A stretch of 51,451 bases of DNA from JACPHD01 sp964526325 (GCA_964526325.1 CAZGKM010000009.1:1-51451), one strand, 5' to 3'; counted from the first letter of the stretch, positions 39,712 to 48,748 are shown. Program-made: numbers and translations. Notes: generated from the sequence alone by a model not told the origin.

Positions 39712-40242
39712 ATGCTAAGCGAAAACAAAGTTAAAAACAATTTAAATAAAAATAAATTTCTAACGGGGTTTACCCTGATGGAAATTCTGGTGGTTATAGG
39801 CATAATCGGCCTGCTAGCCGCTATTTCGGTTGTTTTACTTACACCGGCTTTAAAGAAGGGCCGGGACGCTAAGAGAAAAAATGACCTGGCGCAAATCGGC
39901 AGATTTTTGTCTTTGTCCTGTTATTCGCCTGATGCCGGCGACGGCGAATATGACTTAGCTTCATTATTTGAAGAGATAAAAATAAAAAACCCCCAGATTT
40001 CTAATTTTATAAAAAGCTCGCCTAAAGATCCGTTAATAGGCACGGATAGCCAATCTTTTTATATTTATAAAATAACGGACGGAGGCAAAAAATGCGTTTT
40101 ATACGCTAATTTGGAAAATAACGGCGAGCCGATCACTCTGCCGTCTATTTCCGCGCCTACTCCGGGCGGCGGCACCGGAGTTTACGAAGCCGGCGCGGCC
40201 GGCTGGAATAATACGGCTAAATTTTTTCAATTCTCAAATTAA
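39712..40242 (+). CDS. Type II secretion/type IV pilus-like pseudopilin
   Basis: 176 aa. The prepilin peptidase site and helix are clear: FLTGFTLMEILVVIGIIGLL (cleavage G|F, Glu at +5). These are followed by KKGRDAKRKNDLAQIGRFLSLSCY, as in GspG-like major pseudopilins. The remainder is a short globular domain with two Cys (CYSPD, KCVLY) that could form a disulfide, and a glycine-rich tail. No prepilin peptidase or assembly ATPase lies in this window. It probably belongs to the CPR-type pilus used for DNA uptake or host contact (inference). Confidence 0.9.
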   Translation: MLSENKVKNNLNKNKFLTGFTLMEILVVIGIIGLLAAISVVLLTPALKKGRDAKRKNDLAQIGRFLSLSCYSPDAGDGEYDLASLFEEIKIKNPQISNFIKSSPKDPLIGTDSQSFYIYKITDGGKKCVLYANLENNGEPITLPSISAPTPGGGTGVYEAGAAGWNNTAKFFQFSN

Positions 40243-40343
40243 TAAACAAAACATCTTGACGTCTTTATTTTTTCATGTTTAACTATAATATTGCTCTATA
40301 AAACATAATAATCAACTATTAAAAGCAAAAAGGAGAAAATGGT

Positions 40344-40553
40344 ATGATAGAGGAGAAAAATATACTTAAAACAACAACGGCCTCCTGCGAATTTTGTGGT
40401 TGTCCAAAATGTGGCAGTTGTCTTTTAAACGAAGAACAGACGGAAGCTTGGGATGATTATCTGCTTGAGGATCATATGAGCACAGAGCGAGTTATAAAAT
40501 GCAGTTTATGCGGGCATAGTGTTGAAGTCACTCTGCTACCATTTAAAACTTAA
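40344..40553 (+). CDS. Small Cys-rich zinc-ribbon-like protein, 69 aa
   Basis: AAGGAGA about 8 bp before the ATG. Three Cys pairs are visible: CEFC, CPKCGSC and CSLCGH (the last followed by His), enough for one or two zinc sites. The middle EEQTEAWDDYLLEDHM is acidic. No family recognised beyond a generic zinc ribbon. It is followed by a terminator and stands alone between the pseudopilin and the convergent LiaF-like gene. Confidence 0.7.
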   Translation: MIEEKNILKTTTASCEFCGCPKCGSCLLNEEQTEAWDDYLLEDHMSTERVIKCSLCGHSVEVTLLPFKT

Positions 40554-40598
40554 CCCATTACAATAAATTAATATTATTTAACAGTTTTTATTACTGCG

Positions 40599-40625
40599 CC
40601 CGGCGAAAAAATCGTCGGGTTTTTT
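40599..40625 (+). terminator. Terminator of the zinc-ribbon gene
   Basis: CCCGGCGA/TCGTCGGG stem with an A5 loop, followed by TTTTTT. Confidence 0.9.
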
Positions 40626-40660
40626 AAAAATTATTAAGCGACAAATTTAACAATTTAAAA

Positions 40661-40686
40661 ACACCCCGCAAATTCGGGGTGTTTTT
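40661..40686. terminator. Bidirectional terminator
   Basis: ACACCCCG/CGGGGTGT with flanking A and T tracts. It ends the minus-strand LiaF-like/isomerase unit. Confidence 0.85.
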
Positions 40687-40698
40687 AAATTGCGCTAT

Positions 40699-40893
40699 TT
40701 ATTTCTTCTCTTCTTCTTCTTTCTCGCCAAGCCAGCTGCAACAACCGTCGCCGCCTTTTTTTCTCAACATATTCAACCCGATGAGAATCAGAATCACCGG
40801 CCAAATCACCGACCAATTCAGCCAGGAAATAAAGCCCAAATTTTCCAAAAGAAAAATTGTTCCTAAAATAATTAACAGCCAAGGCATAAACAT
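40699..40893 (-). CDS. LiaF/DUF5668-type transmembrane domain protein
   Basis: 64 aa. It has two short hydrophobic helices (WLLIILGTIFLLENLGF; WPVILILIGLNML) joined by ISWLNWSVI, the typical LiaF_TM/DUF5668 unit. A charged tail follows with a CC pair and EKEEEEKK. In LiaF proteins this domain precedes a sensor domain; here it stands alone. It starts 20 bp after the isomerase gene on the same strand, so the two are co-transcribed. Confidence 0.8.
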   Translation of the reverse strand: MFMPWLLIILGTIFLLENLGFISWLNWSVIWPVILILIGLNMLRKKGGDGCCSWLGEKEEEEKK

Positions 40894-40913
40894 AAAATTA
40901 TATTTAAGAATTA

Positions 40914-41990
40914 TTATTTCAATTCTTTCTTAAACCAATCCACCCAGGGGATTTTAACTGGATTCAAATTATTTAACATAGCCAAATAATATGAAACCCA
41001 GGCGCCAAGCTGCAGCATTTCAAAAGCTTGCATAAATTTTGTACTGCCGTTTAGCTTATGTTCAACATACTGAATTTTATTCTGCTTAACCACCTGTTTG
41101 GTTAAATCGGCCCGCTTGCCGACGCGCGGATGATAGAGCAAAGAATCAAAAAACAAAAATATCAAATTTTCTTTATTGCTTTTTGGATTGACCAAACTCT
41201 CTAAGGCATAATGATTTAAATCCGGAAGCTCTAAGTAAGCGGCAAAATTTTTGCTGGTTTCGTTTATTTGATTTCTTAAAATATTTAAGTTGCCGGTTAA
41301 GAATTCCGCGCCGATTAATACCGGAATCCGGCCGTATAATTTAGCCGCGATTTTTTTAGCTTGATTATTTTTTAAAGGCACGAGCGGACCTAGCCGGCAG
41401 TCAGATAATCTAAGTTTATCGATTATTTCCGCCATGTCTTTTTTCTTTATTTCAAACAGCCCGGCTTTAGAAAGCAAAATGGCCGCGCCGAAAACCGAAT
41501 AGCCCAGCCCTAAGCGAGGCTGGCCGCTTGGATTAAATTCCGGCTTAAACATAAACCCGGGGATTTTATCTTTTATCATCAAGCGCGCCAATTTGCCTGC
41601 TCCGGCCTCGGTAATAGCCATAATTTTAGCGCCGCGTTTTTTTACTTGCGTATAAACGCTTAACGGTTCTTCGGTAGTGCCCGAATAAGAAGAAATTAAA
41701 TACAAAGTGTTTTTATTTACCGAGGCCGGCACCTGATACCCCGGAGTGATGCTGATAGGCACTTTTATTTGATCGCTTAAAGCCGCTTTGACCAGGCCGA
41801 TGCCGATGTTAGATCCGCCCATGCCGTTAACCACAACCTGCGTCACGCGGCTATACTCGCGCGGCACTTTTATTAAGTGCGCTTGATCAAAAACCTGCTT
41901 CATCTGATCGGCTAAAGATTGAATGGATTCGGCTACCTTGTCGGTGTCTAATTTTTTATAAATTTTTTGGTCGTCTAAATTGAATGTCAT
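40914..41990 (-). CDS. Bifunctional phosphoglucose/phosphomannose isomerase (SIS domain)
   Basis: 358 aa, the size of the archaeal/bacterial PGI/PMI family. Signatures are VVVNGMGGSNIGIGLVKAAL (first SIS loop), YLISSYSGTTEEPLSVYTQ (second sugar-phosphate loop), NPSGQPRLGLGYS, a catalytic Glu/His region (NQINETSKNFAAYLELPDLNHYALES) and a C-terminal Lys. It interconverts glucose-6-P or mannose-6-P with fructose-6-P. With the phosphomutase at 16065 it feeds nucleotide-sugar and glycogen-like synthesis. A promoter with TATAAT lies just upstream. Confidence 0.92.
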   Translation of the reverse strand: MTFNLDDQKIYKKLDTDKVAESIQSLADQMKQVFDQAHLIKVPREYSRVTQVVVNGMGGSNIGIGLVKAALSDQIKVPISITPGYQVPASVNKNTLYLISSYSGTTEEPLSVYTQVKKRGAKIMAITEAGAGKLARLMIKDKIPGFMFKPEFNPSGQPRLGLGYSVFGAAILLSKAGLFEIKKKDMAEIIDKLRLSDCRLGPLVPLKNNQAKKIAAKLYGRIPVLIGAEFLTGNLNILRNQINETSKNFAAYLELPDLNHYALESLVNPKSNKENLIFLFFDSLLYHPRVGKRADLTKQVVKQNKIQYVEHKLNGSTKFMQAFEMLQLGAWVSYYLAMLNNLNPVKIPWVDWFKKELK

Positions 41991-42015
41991 AATATTAAAA
42001 TTTTATTGTGTTTTT

Positions 42016-42043
42016 ATTATAACATAACCTTGATTTTTGTCTA
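42016..42043 (-). promoter_or_regulatory. Promoter of the isomerase unit
   Basis: On the minus strand TAGACA (42043-42038), a 16-bp spacer and TATAAT (42021-42016), 26 bp from the ATG. Confidence 0.65.
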
Positions 42044-42121
42044 AACTTCTGTTAGATTAATTTCATCAGCCATAAGCTGATTTTTGGTAAATATACTAAT
42101 AACAAATTCATAATTCGCTTT

Positions 42122-42844
42122 ATGTCAGGACACTCCAAATGGGCTACAACTAAAAGGCAAAAAGCCGTAGTGGACGCTAAAAAAGGAGCGATTTTTACAA
42201 AAATCGCCAAGTTGATCACTATTGCGGCGCGCAAAGGCGGCGACCCGGCCGTTAATTTCAGCCTGCGCATAGCTATTGATAAAGCCAAGGCGATCAATAT
42301 GCCTAAAGACAATATTGATCGCGCGATTAAGCGCGGCACCGGCGAATCTGGCGGCGCGCAAATCGAAGAATTTATTTACGAAGGCATCGGTCCGTCTAAA
42401 GCGCAATTTATCGTTAAATGCTTAAGCGACAATAAAAACCGCACGGCCGCGGAAATCCGCCATGTATTTTCTAAATATAACGGTTCGCTAAGCACTGTTA
42501 TGTGGAATTTCTCTCAGCTCGGAATAATTATGATCGAAAATGAAGAAATAAAAAATAAAAAACTAACTGACGAAAATTTTGAGCTTGAACTGATTGACGC
42601 CGGCGCCGAAGACATAAAAAGAGAAGATGAAGGCATGACTATTTATACCGCCCCGGCAGACTTCCAAAAAACCAAACAATTTTTGGAAAGTAAAAGCATT
42701 AAAACCGAATCGGCGGAAATTGAATACGTTGCCAAAGAAACCATGGACTTAAACGATGAAGAAAAAAACCAATTGGAAAAATTTATTGAAGAGCTGGATA
42801 ACAATGAAGATGTTTCGGACTATTATACAAACGTCAATATGTAA
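42122..42844 (+). CDS. yebC: YebC/PmpR-family protein
   Basis: 240 aa, full length. The N-terminal MSGHSKWATTKRQKAVVDAKKGAIFTKIAKLI is the family hallmark, followed by MPKDNIDRAIKRGTGE and EFIYEGIGPSKAQFIVKCLSDNKNRT. Members were first called DNA-binding regulators; some act as translation factors relieving ribosome stalling at proline stretches. YebC beside ruvC is a classic bacterial neighbourhood, kept here with a dispersed element between them. Confidence 0.95.
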   Translation: MSGHSKWATTKRQKAVVDAKKGAIFTKIAKLITIAARKGGDPAVNFSLRIAIDKAKAINMPKDNIDRAIKRGTGESGGAQIEEFIYEGIGPSKAQFIVKCLSDNKNRTAAEIRHVFSKYNGSLSTVMWNFSQLGIIMIENEEIKNKKLTDENFELELIDAGAEDIKREDEGMTIYTAPADFQKTKQFLESKSIKTESAEIEYVAKETMDLNDEEKNQLEKFIEELDNNEDVSDYYTNVNM

Positions 42845-42857
42845 ATTAAACTTATTT

Positions 42858-42960
42858 TGTCATTGCGAGCGACCGGAGGAAGCGAAGCAATCTCACGTAC
42901 TCGGAGTTTAACCAAAGATTGCTTCGTCGCCCCGCAGATGCTGGACTCCTCGCAATGACA
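42858..42960. repeat. Inverted-end dispersed element, copy D
   Basis: TGTCATTGCGAGCGACC...GCGAAGCAATCTCACG and CAAAGATTGCTTCG...CTCCTCGCAATGACA form the inverted ends. It lies between yebC and ruvC. Confidence 0.9.
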
Positions 42961-42970
42961 AATTATTATA

Positions 42971-43474
42971 ATGATTAATAAACAAAATAATTCAATTATT
43001 TTAGGCATAGACCCGGGTATCGCCGATACCGGTTTTGGCGTAATTTCTAACGAAAAAAACAAATTAACCTGTCTTGATTACGGCTCCATAAAAACTTCGG
43101 CTAAACTTATTCTCGCCGACAGGCTGGAAATAATAAACCTGGAATTAACCAAACTGATTAAAAAATATAAACCGGATTTAATCGCTATTGAAGAATTATT
43201 TTTTTGCAATAACGCTAAAACCGCGATTATCGTCGGCCAAGCCAGAGGAGTCGTGGTCTTAACGGCCAAACTGAATAAAATTAAAAGCGTGGAATTCACG
43301 CCTTTCCAGGTAAAACAAGCCGTCTCGACTTACGGCCACGCGAAAAAAAATCAAGTGCAAAGAATGGTTAAATTAATTTTAAACCTTGAAGAACTGCCGA
43401 AAGACGATGCGGCCGACGCCTTAGCTATTGCGATTTGCGCCGTTAATTCATGTAATATATTATCAAATAAATAA
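42971..43474 (+). CDS. ruvC: Crossover junction endodeoxyribonuclease RuvC
   Basis: 167 aa, normal length. It resolves Holliday junctions. The catalytic acids are in place: IILGIDPGIADTGFGVI (Asp), IAIEELFFCNNAKTAIIVGQARGV (Glu) and DDAADALAIAIC (paired Asp). The substrate-binding segment EFTPFQVKQAVSTYGHAKKNQV is intact. The ATG is 10 bp after dispersed element D. ruvA and ruvB are not in the window. The next gene, glgA, starts 6 bp after the stop. Confidence 0.95.
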   Translation: MINKQNNSIILGIDPGIADTGFGVISNEKNKLTCLDYGSIKTSAKLILADRLEIINLELTKLIKKYKPDLIAIEELFFCNNAKTAIIVGQARGVVVLTAKLNKIKSVEFTPFQVKQAVSTYGHAKKNQVQRMVKLILNLEELPKDDAADALAIAICAVNSCNILSNK

Positions 43475-43480
43475 CAAATC

Positions 43481-44950
43481 ATGTCGAAACCGCTAAAAAT
43501 TGTTTCTATTACTTCCGAAGTTTCCCCGTTTTCTAAGACCGGCGGCCTGGCTGACGTGGCCAGAAGCTTGCCTAAAGCCCTGAAAAGATTAGGCCATGAA
43601 ATAATTATTATTACTCCGCTTTACGGCCAGGTAACCGATACTAAAGAACATAATTTAAAATTAATTCAGGAAAATGTGGGCGTCTACTTAAATTCGGTCG
43701 ATAAAATCGTGGTTAATTTTTGGCGGGGCGAATTAATGAAAAATTTACCGGTTTATTTTATTGAAAATAAAAAATATTTTTCCGCCAGAAAAAATATTTA
43801 TGGCTCATCGCATGAAAATGCCCGTTTTTTGGCTTTTGACGTGGCCGCGCTTAAACTAATATCATTTCTTAAATTTGAAGCCGATATTGTGCATTGCCAT
43901 GACTGGCATACCGGCCTAATTCCCTACTACTTAAAAACCGATTTCCAATATTCAAAAACTTTAAGCAAAACTAAAACCATTTTTACTATTCATAATTTGG
44001 CTTTTCAGCTCGGCCATAGCTGGTGGGAAATACCCAATAAAGATAAAGATTACGGCCGCAGCCGCCTGCCCCATCAAGATGATCCAAAAATAGAAACAAT
44101 TAACTTCGCCAAACGAGCGATACTTTCCGCCGATATTATCAATACGGTCAGCGAACAATACCGCGAAGAAATTTTAACAAAAAAATTCGGCCAGGACTTG
44201 CACCGTATTTTAGGCAACCGCGAGGATAAGCTTTACGGCATAATTAACGGCATTGACTATAAAACTTATAACCCGGAAAACGATCAAGGCTTATTTAAAA
44301 ATTATAATTACCAAAAAACGCACCGTAAAAAATTAAATAAAGAATATTTACAAAAAAAAGTCGGACTGCCCGTTGATAAAGAAGCGCCGATAATCGCCCT
44401 GACTTCAAGGGTTACCTTCCAAAAAGGTATGGATTTAGTGTTGGAAATAATAGAGCCCTTGGTTAAATTAGGCGTGCAAATCATAGTTATGGGCGACGGA
44501 GATAAAAATTATATTACCGAACTTAAAAAATATAATAAAAAATACCCGAAAAAAATCGTTTGGCTGTCTTTTAATGAAAATCAAAATTTAGAAACTTTGG
44601 TTTACGCCGGCGCGGATATTTTCCTTCTGCCGTCGCATCATGAACCTTGCGGTATCAACCAATTAATCGCCATGCGCTACGGCTGCATCCCGGTAGTCAG
44701 AAGAGTCGGCGGACTATACGATACTGTCACTAATTTTAATCCCAGGACTAACCGCGGCACCGGCTTTAATTTTGCCGGTTTTGATAAATATTCTCTGTTT
44801 GCCGCCGTTATCAGGGCTTTGGAAAACCGCCAATATAAAAATACTTGGCGCGGATTGATAGTCAGGGCGATGCAAGAATCCAACAGCTGGGAAATACCGG
44901 CCAAAAAATATGTATCCCTATATCGGAAAGCCATGAAAAACGGCAAATAA
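43481..44950 (+). CDS. glgA: Glycogen/starch synthase GlgA (GT5), first paralogue
   Basis: 489 aa. The N-terminal ADP-glucose-binding motif SKTGGLADVARSLPKAL is present. HCHDWHTGLIPYYL, YGIINGIDYKTYNP, ALTSRVTFQKGMDLV and the acceptor motif LPSHHEPCGINQLIAMRYG complete a GT5 synthase. It extends alpha-1,4-glucan chains from a nucleotide-glucose donor. A second GT5 gene closes the same operon (49929). This copy has longer loops (QLGHSWWEIPNKDKDYG) and a less canonical acceptor region, so the two may differ in donor or primer. No glgC, glgB or glgP is in the window. Confidence 0.93.
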   Translation: MSKPLKIVSITSEVSPFSKTGGLADVARSLPKALKRLGHEIIIITPLYGQVTDTKEHNLKLIQENVGVYLNSVDKIVVNFWRGELMKNLPVYFIENKKYFSARKNIYGSSHENARFLAFDVAALKLISFLKFEADIVHCHDWHTGLIPYYLKTDFQYSKTLSKTKTIFTIHNLAFQLGHSWWEIPNKDKDYGRSRLPHQDDPKIETINFAKRAILSADIINTVSEQYREEILTKKFGQDLHRILGNREDKLYGIINGIDYKTYNPENDQGLFKNYNYQKTHRKKLNKEYLQKKVGLPVDKEAPIIALTSRVTFQKGMDLVLEIIEPLVKLGVQIIVMGDGDKNYITELKKYNKKYPKKIVWLSFNENQNLETLVYAGADIFLLPSHHEPCGINQLIAMRYGCIPVVRRVGGLYDTVTNFNPRTNRGTGFNFAGFDKYSLFAAVIRALENRQYKNTWRGLIVRAMQESNSWEIPAKKYVSLYRKAMKNGK

Positions 44951-44979
44951 TTTTTTAATTTTTTTTATAAAATTCCCAT

Positions 44980-46149
44980 ATGCCAAAAATAACCTGGATT
45001 AACTTTCTTCACTTTTATCAGCCGCCGACTACCGACAATGAAACCATTATTGAGGCGGCCGAAATAAGCTATAAAAGAATAATCGGCGCCCTAAAAAGAA
45101 ATCCAAAAATCAAATTTACCCTTAATATAACCGGCTGCCTCTTGGAAAAGCTGGAAATTTTAGGCTATAAAGAACTGATTAACGATTTAAAGGAAATGTA
45201 CTTTCGAAAGCAAATTGAACTGACAGGTTCGGCCGCTTTTCATCCCGTGCTGGCGCTACTGCCTGACGAAGAAATTATCAGGCAAATTAAAATTAACGAA
45301 AAAATTTTAAAAAAATATTTCGGACAAAATTTTAAAACACCGGGCTTTTTTATCCCCGAAGCGGCTTACTCGGTTAAAGTCGCTAAAATAGTAAAAAAAT
45401 TAAATTACCGCTGGACAATGCTTGACGAAATAAGCGCGGACATAAAAACAAACAAGCTCGACTTCTCCGATCTTTATATTGATAAAAATTCCGGCCTTAA
45501 AATACTTTTTCGCCAAAGACAAAATTCAAAAAAATACGCGCCGCAAACAATTTTTAATTTAATTAACGAACAAAAAATCGAAACGGTTATTACGGCTACC
45601 GACGCCGAGCTTTACGGCTTAAGGCATAAAGATTTTAGCGGTACTTTTGAAAAACTGCTAAAGCGTCCGGAAATCAAAACTTTGACCGCCGGCGAATTTC
45701 TGACCGAATTAAGCAAACGGAAAAAAATAACTCTGCGCGCTTCTTCTTGGGAATCTACCGAAAAAGAAATAAAAAATAATTTGCCGTACTTTCTTTGGTT
45801 TAATAAAAAAAATAAAATTCAAACAATGCTTTGGCAATTGGCTTATGCCGCCATCGCCAATATCAATAAATACCCGAAAGACCAAAATTATTTTTGGTCA
45901 AGACAGCATTTGGATAAAGGCTTGGCCAGCTGCACTTTTTGGTGGGCTAGCGCTCATGATTTCAGACTCTACGGGCCGATTTCCTGGAATCCCGACGAAA
46001 TAGAAAAAGGCGTAAACGAATTGATCAAAAGCATCCGCGCCATAGGCGACCCGAAAACAAAACAAGCAAAAATTAAAGCGGAAAAATTATACATAAAAAT
46101 AAAAAAACTTATATGGCATAAACATTGGCATTATTATTGGCTAAAATAA
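44980..46149 (+). CDS. GH57-family alpha-glucan hydrolase/transferase
   Basis: 389 aa. GH57 conserved regions in order: LHFYQPPT (region 1), TGSAAFHPVLALLPDEE (region 2), TPGFFIPEAAYS with the predicted nucleophile Glu (region 3), VITATDAELYGLRH (region 4, acid Asp/Glu) and a late WWASAHDFRLYGP (region 5). Expected substrates are alpha-1,4 or branched glucans; amylase, 4-alpha-glucanotransferase and branching enzyme all occur in GH57 and cannot be told apart here. It is the second gene of the polysaccharide operon. No signal peptide, so it is cytosolic. Confidence 0.88.
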   Translation: MPKITWINFLHFYQPPTTDNETIIEAAEISYKRIIGALKRNPKIKFTLNITGCLLEKLEILGYKELINDLKEMYFRKQIELTGSAAFHPVLALLPDEEIIRQIKINEKILKKYFGQNFKTPGFFIPEAAYSVKVAKIVKKLNYRWTMLDEISADIKTNKLDFSDLYIDKNSGLKILFRQRQNSKKYAPQTIFNLINEQKIETVITATDAELYGLRHKDFSGTFEKLLKRPEIKTLTAGEFLTELSKRKKITLRASSWESTEKEIKNNLPYFLWFNKKNKIQTMLWQLAYAAIANINKYPKDQNYFWSRQHLDKGLASCTFWWASAHDFRLYGPISWNPDEIEKGVNELIKSIRAIGDPKTKQAKIKAEKLYIKIKKLIWHKHWHYYWLK

Positions 46150-46198
46150 TATTCGCCCGGTCAGATTTTTAATATCTGCCGGAATTTAATAAAAAAAT

Positions 46199-47290
46199 AT
46201 GGCAGACCAAGTAAGTAAAAATTTAAACGAAGGCGTTCAACCGTCCAACAAAACAAACAAAATCTATAATTTACTGGACGAAAATTTTATTACCGGCTTA
46301 TTTAAAGAAAAAATCTTGCCCGAGTATCCGGAATTTTCCGAAATTCAGCAAATAAAAACTCATTTAATTAAAGACAATATCTGGACCTCTACTTATCATG
46401 TGGTAATTGAATATCAAACAACTTTTATTGATCCGGAAAAAAATTTACATACTTTGCCTATTTATTGCACGGCTCATAGCGATGAACCGCGCCTTAATTC
46501 TTTTGAAGCTTTAACTTTTCTTTGGCAAAACGGTTTTAACAAAGGAAATTTAACCATACCAAGGCCGCTTTTTTATTCGCCCGATTTTAACGCTTTTTTT
46601 TATGAAGGAATCAGCGGCCAGAATCTTTATCAATATATACGCCAGAAAGACATGAAAGCCGTAGAATCAATCGTAATTAAAGCTGCTGCCTGGTTTGCCA
46701 AATTGCATCATCTAAGCGCCACCGCCGTTAAAGCAAAAAACTTCAATCCCTTAAACAGCCTGATTGAAACTATAATTCCGGGCATGGCTAAAGCCATAGC
46801 AAAAGTTCAGGCCCATGAGCCGCGCTATTATGAAATTTGCCGCCAAGCCTATAAAATAATAAATCAAGCGGAAAAAGATTTTCTTGAGTCTACCGAACGG
46901 CGCTGGTTAATTCATGGCGATGCCCATCCGGAAAATGTTATTTGCATAGATAAAAACAAAATCGGCGTTATAGATTTCACCGATATTTGCCTGGCCGATT
47001 ACGCCCGCGACCTTGGCGCTTTTTTGCAGCAATTGGAGTTTATGATTCTCCGTAAAATCGACGATCAGCCTGAGGTAGAAAAAATAAAAAAGCTTTTCTT
47101 AAATAATTATTTAAAAAATGCTAAAATAACTTTAGACGACAATCTGCAAAAAAGAATTAATAATTATTATAACTGGACCGCTTTGCGCACCGCGATTTTT
47201 TTTCTGCTTAAAGATAAAGCCGAGCCGGAGCGAGCTCACGGCCTCTTAATTAAAATAAGCCAAAACTTGCAATTAGACATAACCATTTAA
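46199..47290 (+). CDS. APH-fold kinase (aminoglycoside phosphotransferase superfamily), probable sugar kinase
   Basis: 363 aa. The kinase catalytic loop is WLIHGDAHPENVICID (HGDxHxxN) and the metal motif is IGVIDFTDICLADYARDLG. The N-terminal half is less clear but has SDEPRLNSFEALTFLWQNGF and IPRPLFYSPDFNAFFYEGI, like the nucleotide lobe of APH enzymes. Its place among glycogen genes suggests phosphorylation of a sugar such as maltose, as the APH-fold maltokinase does in the GlgE pathway. No glgE or treS is seen, so this remains inference. Drug resistance is unlikely in this setting. Confidence 0.85.
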   Translation: MADQVSKNLNEGVQPSNKTNKIYNLLDENFITGLFKEKILPEYPEFSEIQQIKTHLIKDNIWTSTYHVVIEYQTTFIDPEKNLHTLPIYCTAHSDEPRLNSFEALTFLWQNGFNKGNLTIPRPLFYSPDFNAFFYEGISGQNLYQYIRQKDMKAVESIVIKAAAWFAKLHHLSATAVKAKNFNPLNSLIETIIPGMAKAIAKVQAHEPRYYEICRQAYKIINQAEKDFLESTERRWLIHGDAHPENVICIDKNKIGVIDFTDICLADYARDLGAFLQQLEFMILRKIDDQPEVEKIKKLFLNNYLKNAKITLDDNLQKRINNYYNWTALRTAIFFLLKDKAEPERAHGLLIKISQNLQLDITI

Positions 47291-47294
47291 AATT

Positions 47295-48158
47295 ATGTTA
47301 ATTGATTTACAGGTTCATTCAACTTATTCCGACGGCTATCTGACGCCTAGCCAATTGGCTGATTTTTTATCGGCCAATAATATAAAAATCGCTTCCTTAA
47401 CCGACCACAACACGGTTGGCGGTCTTAAAGAATTCGAACTTGCTTGCAGAAATAAAAAAATTAAAACTATCAACGGCGTAGAGCTTTACGTAAAATACGG
47501 CCATAAAAAATTTAATATCTTATGGTATAACTTTAACCAACATGACCCGGGATTGCATAGCCTTTTAAGAACCAGCCAAGCCAGGCGCCGCCGTCAGATA
47601 AGAAACGCTTTATTAAAATTAAAAAAGCGTGGCTTTCAAATAGACGAAAGCCGTCTATTGGACAAATTTACCCACTACATTCCGCTTAACCATCTGATTG
47701 ACTGCATTTCTAAAATATCGGCCAATAAAAAATTGATAATTAAAAAATTAAAAACAGCCAACCCCAGCCAGGATGAAGTATTGGTTAACATTTTTAAAAA
47801 TCCGGCCTTTGCTAAAATCAGCGAAGGCTATATCGGATTAAAGCAAATTTTAAACTTAAGAAAAAAAATCGGCGGACAATTGATTTTAAACCATCCGGGT
47901 AAGCACAGTCGCCTGGACAGAAAATTCATCATTAGTATTAAGCGGCTCGGCTTAGACGGCCTGGAAATTGTCACGCCGCACCATTCCATAGGCGCAGTTA
48001 TGCATCTCCAGCGCTTGGCCAGAGAATATAAATTAATTATGACCGGCGGCTCTGATTTCCATCGTTTTGAGCCGCCGCCAGCCGACCTTAATAGCTGTTA
48101 CAATTATTTTAAAATTGACTCCGATTACTTAACCGATATTAATAAAATAATCGGCTAA
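47295..48158 (+). CDS. PHP-domain phosphoesterase
   Basis: 287 aa. PHP metal-site motifs: MLIDLQVHSTYSDGYLTP (HxH...D), SLTDHNTVGG (DHN), TINGVELYV (GxE), LILNHPGKHSRL (HP) and the C-terminal MTGGSDFHRF (GSDFH). Such stand-alone PHP proteins include RNase AM/TrpH, which hydrolyse 3',5'-nucleotide bisphosphates and short RNA 5' ends. A sugar-phosphate phosphatase role is also possible from the context. It starts 4 bp after the kinase stop. Confidence 0.9.
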   Translation: MLIDLQVHSTYSDGYLTPSQLADFLSANNIKIASLTDHNTVGGLKEFELACRNKKIKTINGVELYVKYGHKKFNILWYNFNQHDPGLHSLLRTSQARRRRQIRNALLKLKKRGFQIDESRLLDKFTHYIPLNHLIDCISKISANKKLIIKKLKTANPSQDEVLVNIFKNPAFAKISEGYIGLKQILNLRKKIGGQLILNHPGKHSRLDRKFIISIKRLGLDGLEIVTPHHSIGAVMHLQRLAREYKLIMTGGSDFHRFEPPPADLNSCYNYFKIDSDYLTDINKIIG

Positions 48159-48172
48159 GCGGATTGTCGCAC

Positions 48173-48748
48173 ATGAAACCACATCATTTAATTTTTGAGG
48201 GCGCGGAACTGTCGGGCAAAAGCTGGCTGATGTCCGAAATCTATAACCGCCTTGAGCCGAAATACAATAAAAGCGGCTATTTGCTTGATGGCTGCCACTG
48301 GTTTAATTGCGATGTCGGCGTTTACGGATCAAAATACGGCAAGTCAATAGTTAAATCATATCTAAAAATCTTCACTGAATTAAAAAACAGCAACCTTTTA
48401 GTGGAAAAATTTTATTTATCCGACATTGTTTATAACCGCCTGCACCGCCGTCAAGAAATAAATTATAAAGACACGGAAAAATATTTAAAAAAACTTGGCT
48501 TTAAAATAATTTTAATAACTTTACCGCCCGATAAAAAAATAATTCAAGAAAGAATTAACGACCGGTTAGAACTTTATCCGCACTATAAACGAATCTTGCG
48601 CCGGCCGAGCTGGTATATAAAACAGCAAGAGGAGTATCTTAAAGAAATTAAAAAAACTTGCTTGCCTTATCTGATAATCGAAACCAAAAAACTGCCGAAT
48701 AATAATTTAACCGATAAAATACTTAAATGGATAAAAGAAATAAAATAA
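48173..48748 (+). CDS. P-loop nucleotide kinase-like protein
   Basis: 191 aa from ATG 48173; the frame can start at TTG 48164, but the ATG is preferred. Walker A is FEGAELSGKSWLM, like thymidylate kinase (FEGxDGSGKS), with E-L in place of D-G. LLVEKFYLSDIVYNRL resembles the DRx/YxxS region, and IILITLPPDKKIIQERINDRLE is a lid-like segment. The substrate is unknown; sitting in a glucan operon it may phosphorylate a sugar or nucleotide. Its 3' end overlaps the next gene by 22 bp. Confidence 0.75.
   Translation: MKPHHLIFEGAELSGKSWLMSEIYNRLEPKYNKSGYLLDGCHWFNCDVGVYGSKYGKSIVKSYLKIFTELKNSNLLVEKFYLSDIVYNRLHRRQEINYKDTEKYLKKLGFKIILITLPPDKKIIQERINDRLELYPHYKRILRRPSWYIKQQEEYLKEIKKTCLPYLIIETKKLPNNNLTDKILKWIKEIK

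Noticed and set aside
42065..42085. Terminator before yebC (ATCAGC-CATAA-GCTGAT then TTTT)
   Set aside because: No gene on the plus strand precedes it, since the upstream gene is divergent. It may be an incidental hairpin or part of the yebC leader.
21860..42960. CRISPR array from recurring GCAATGACA-type repeats
   Set aside because: The copies are kilobases apart, have inverted ends and lack regular spacers. They are dispersed elements, not an array.
46199..47290. Aminoglycoside resistance gene
   Set aside because: Only the generic APH-fold catalytic loop is present. The gene sits in a glucan operon, so a sugar-kinase role is more likely.
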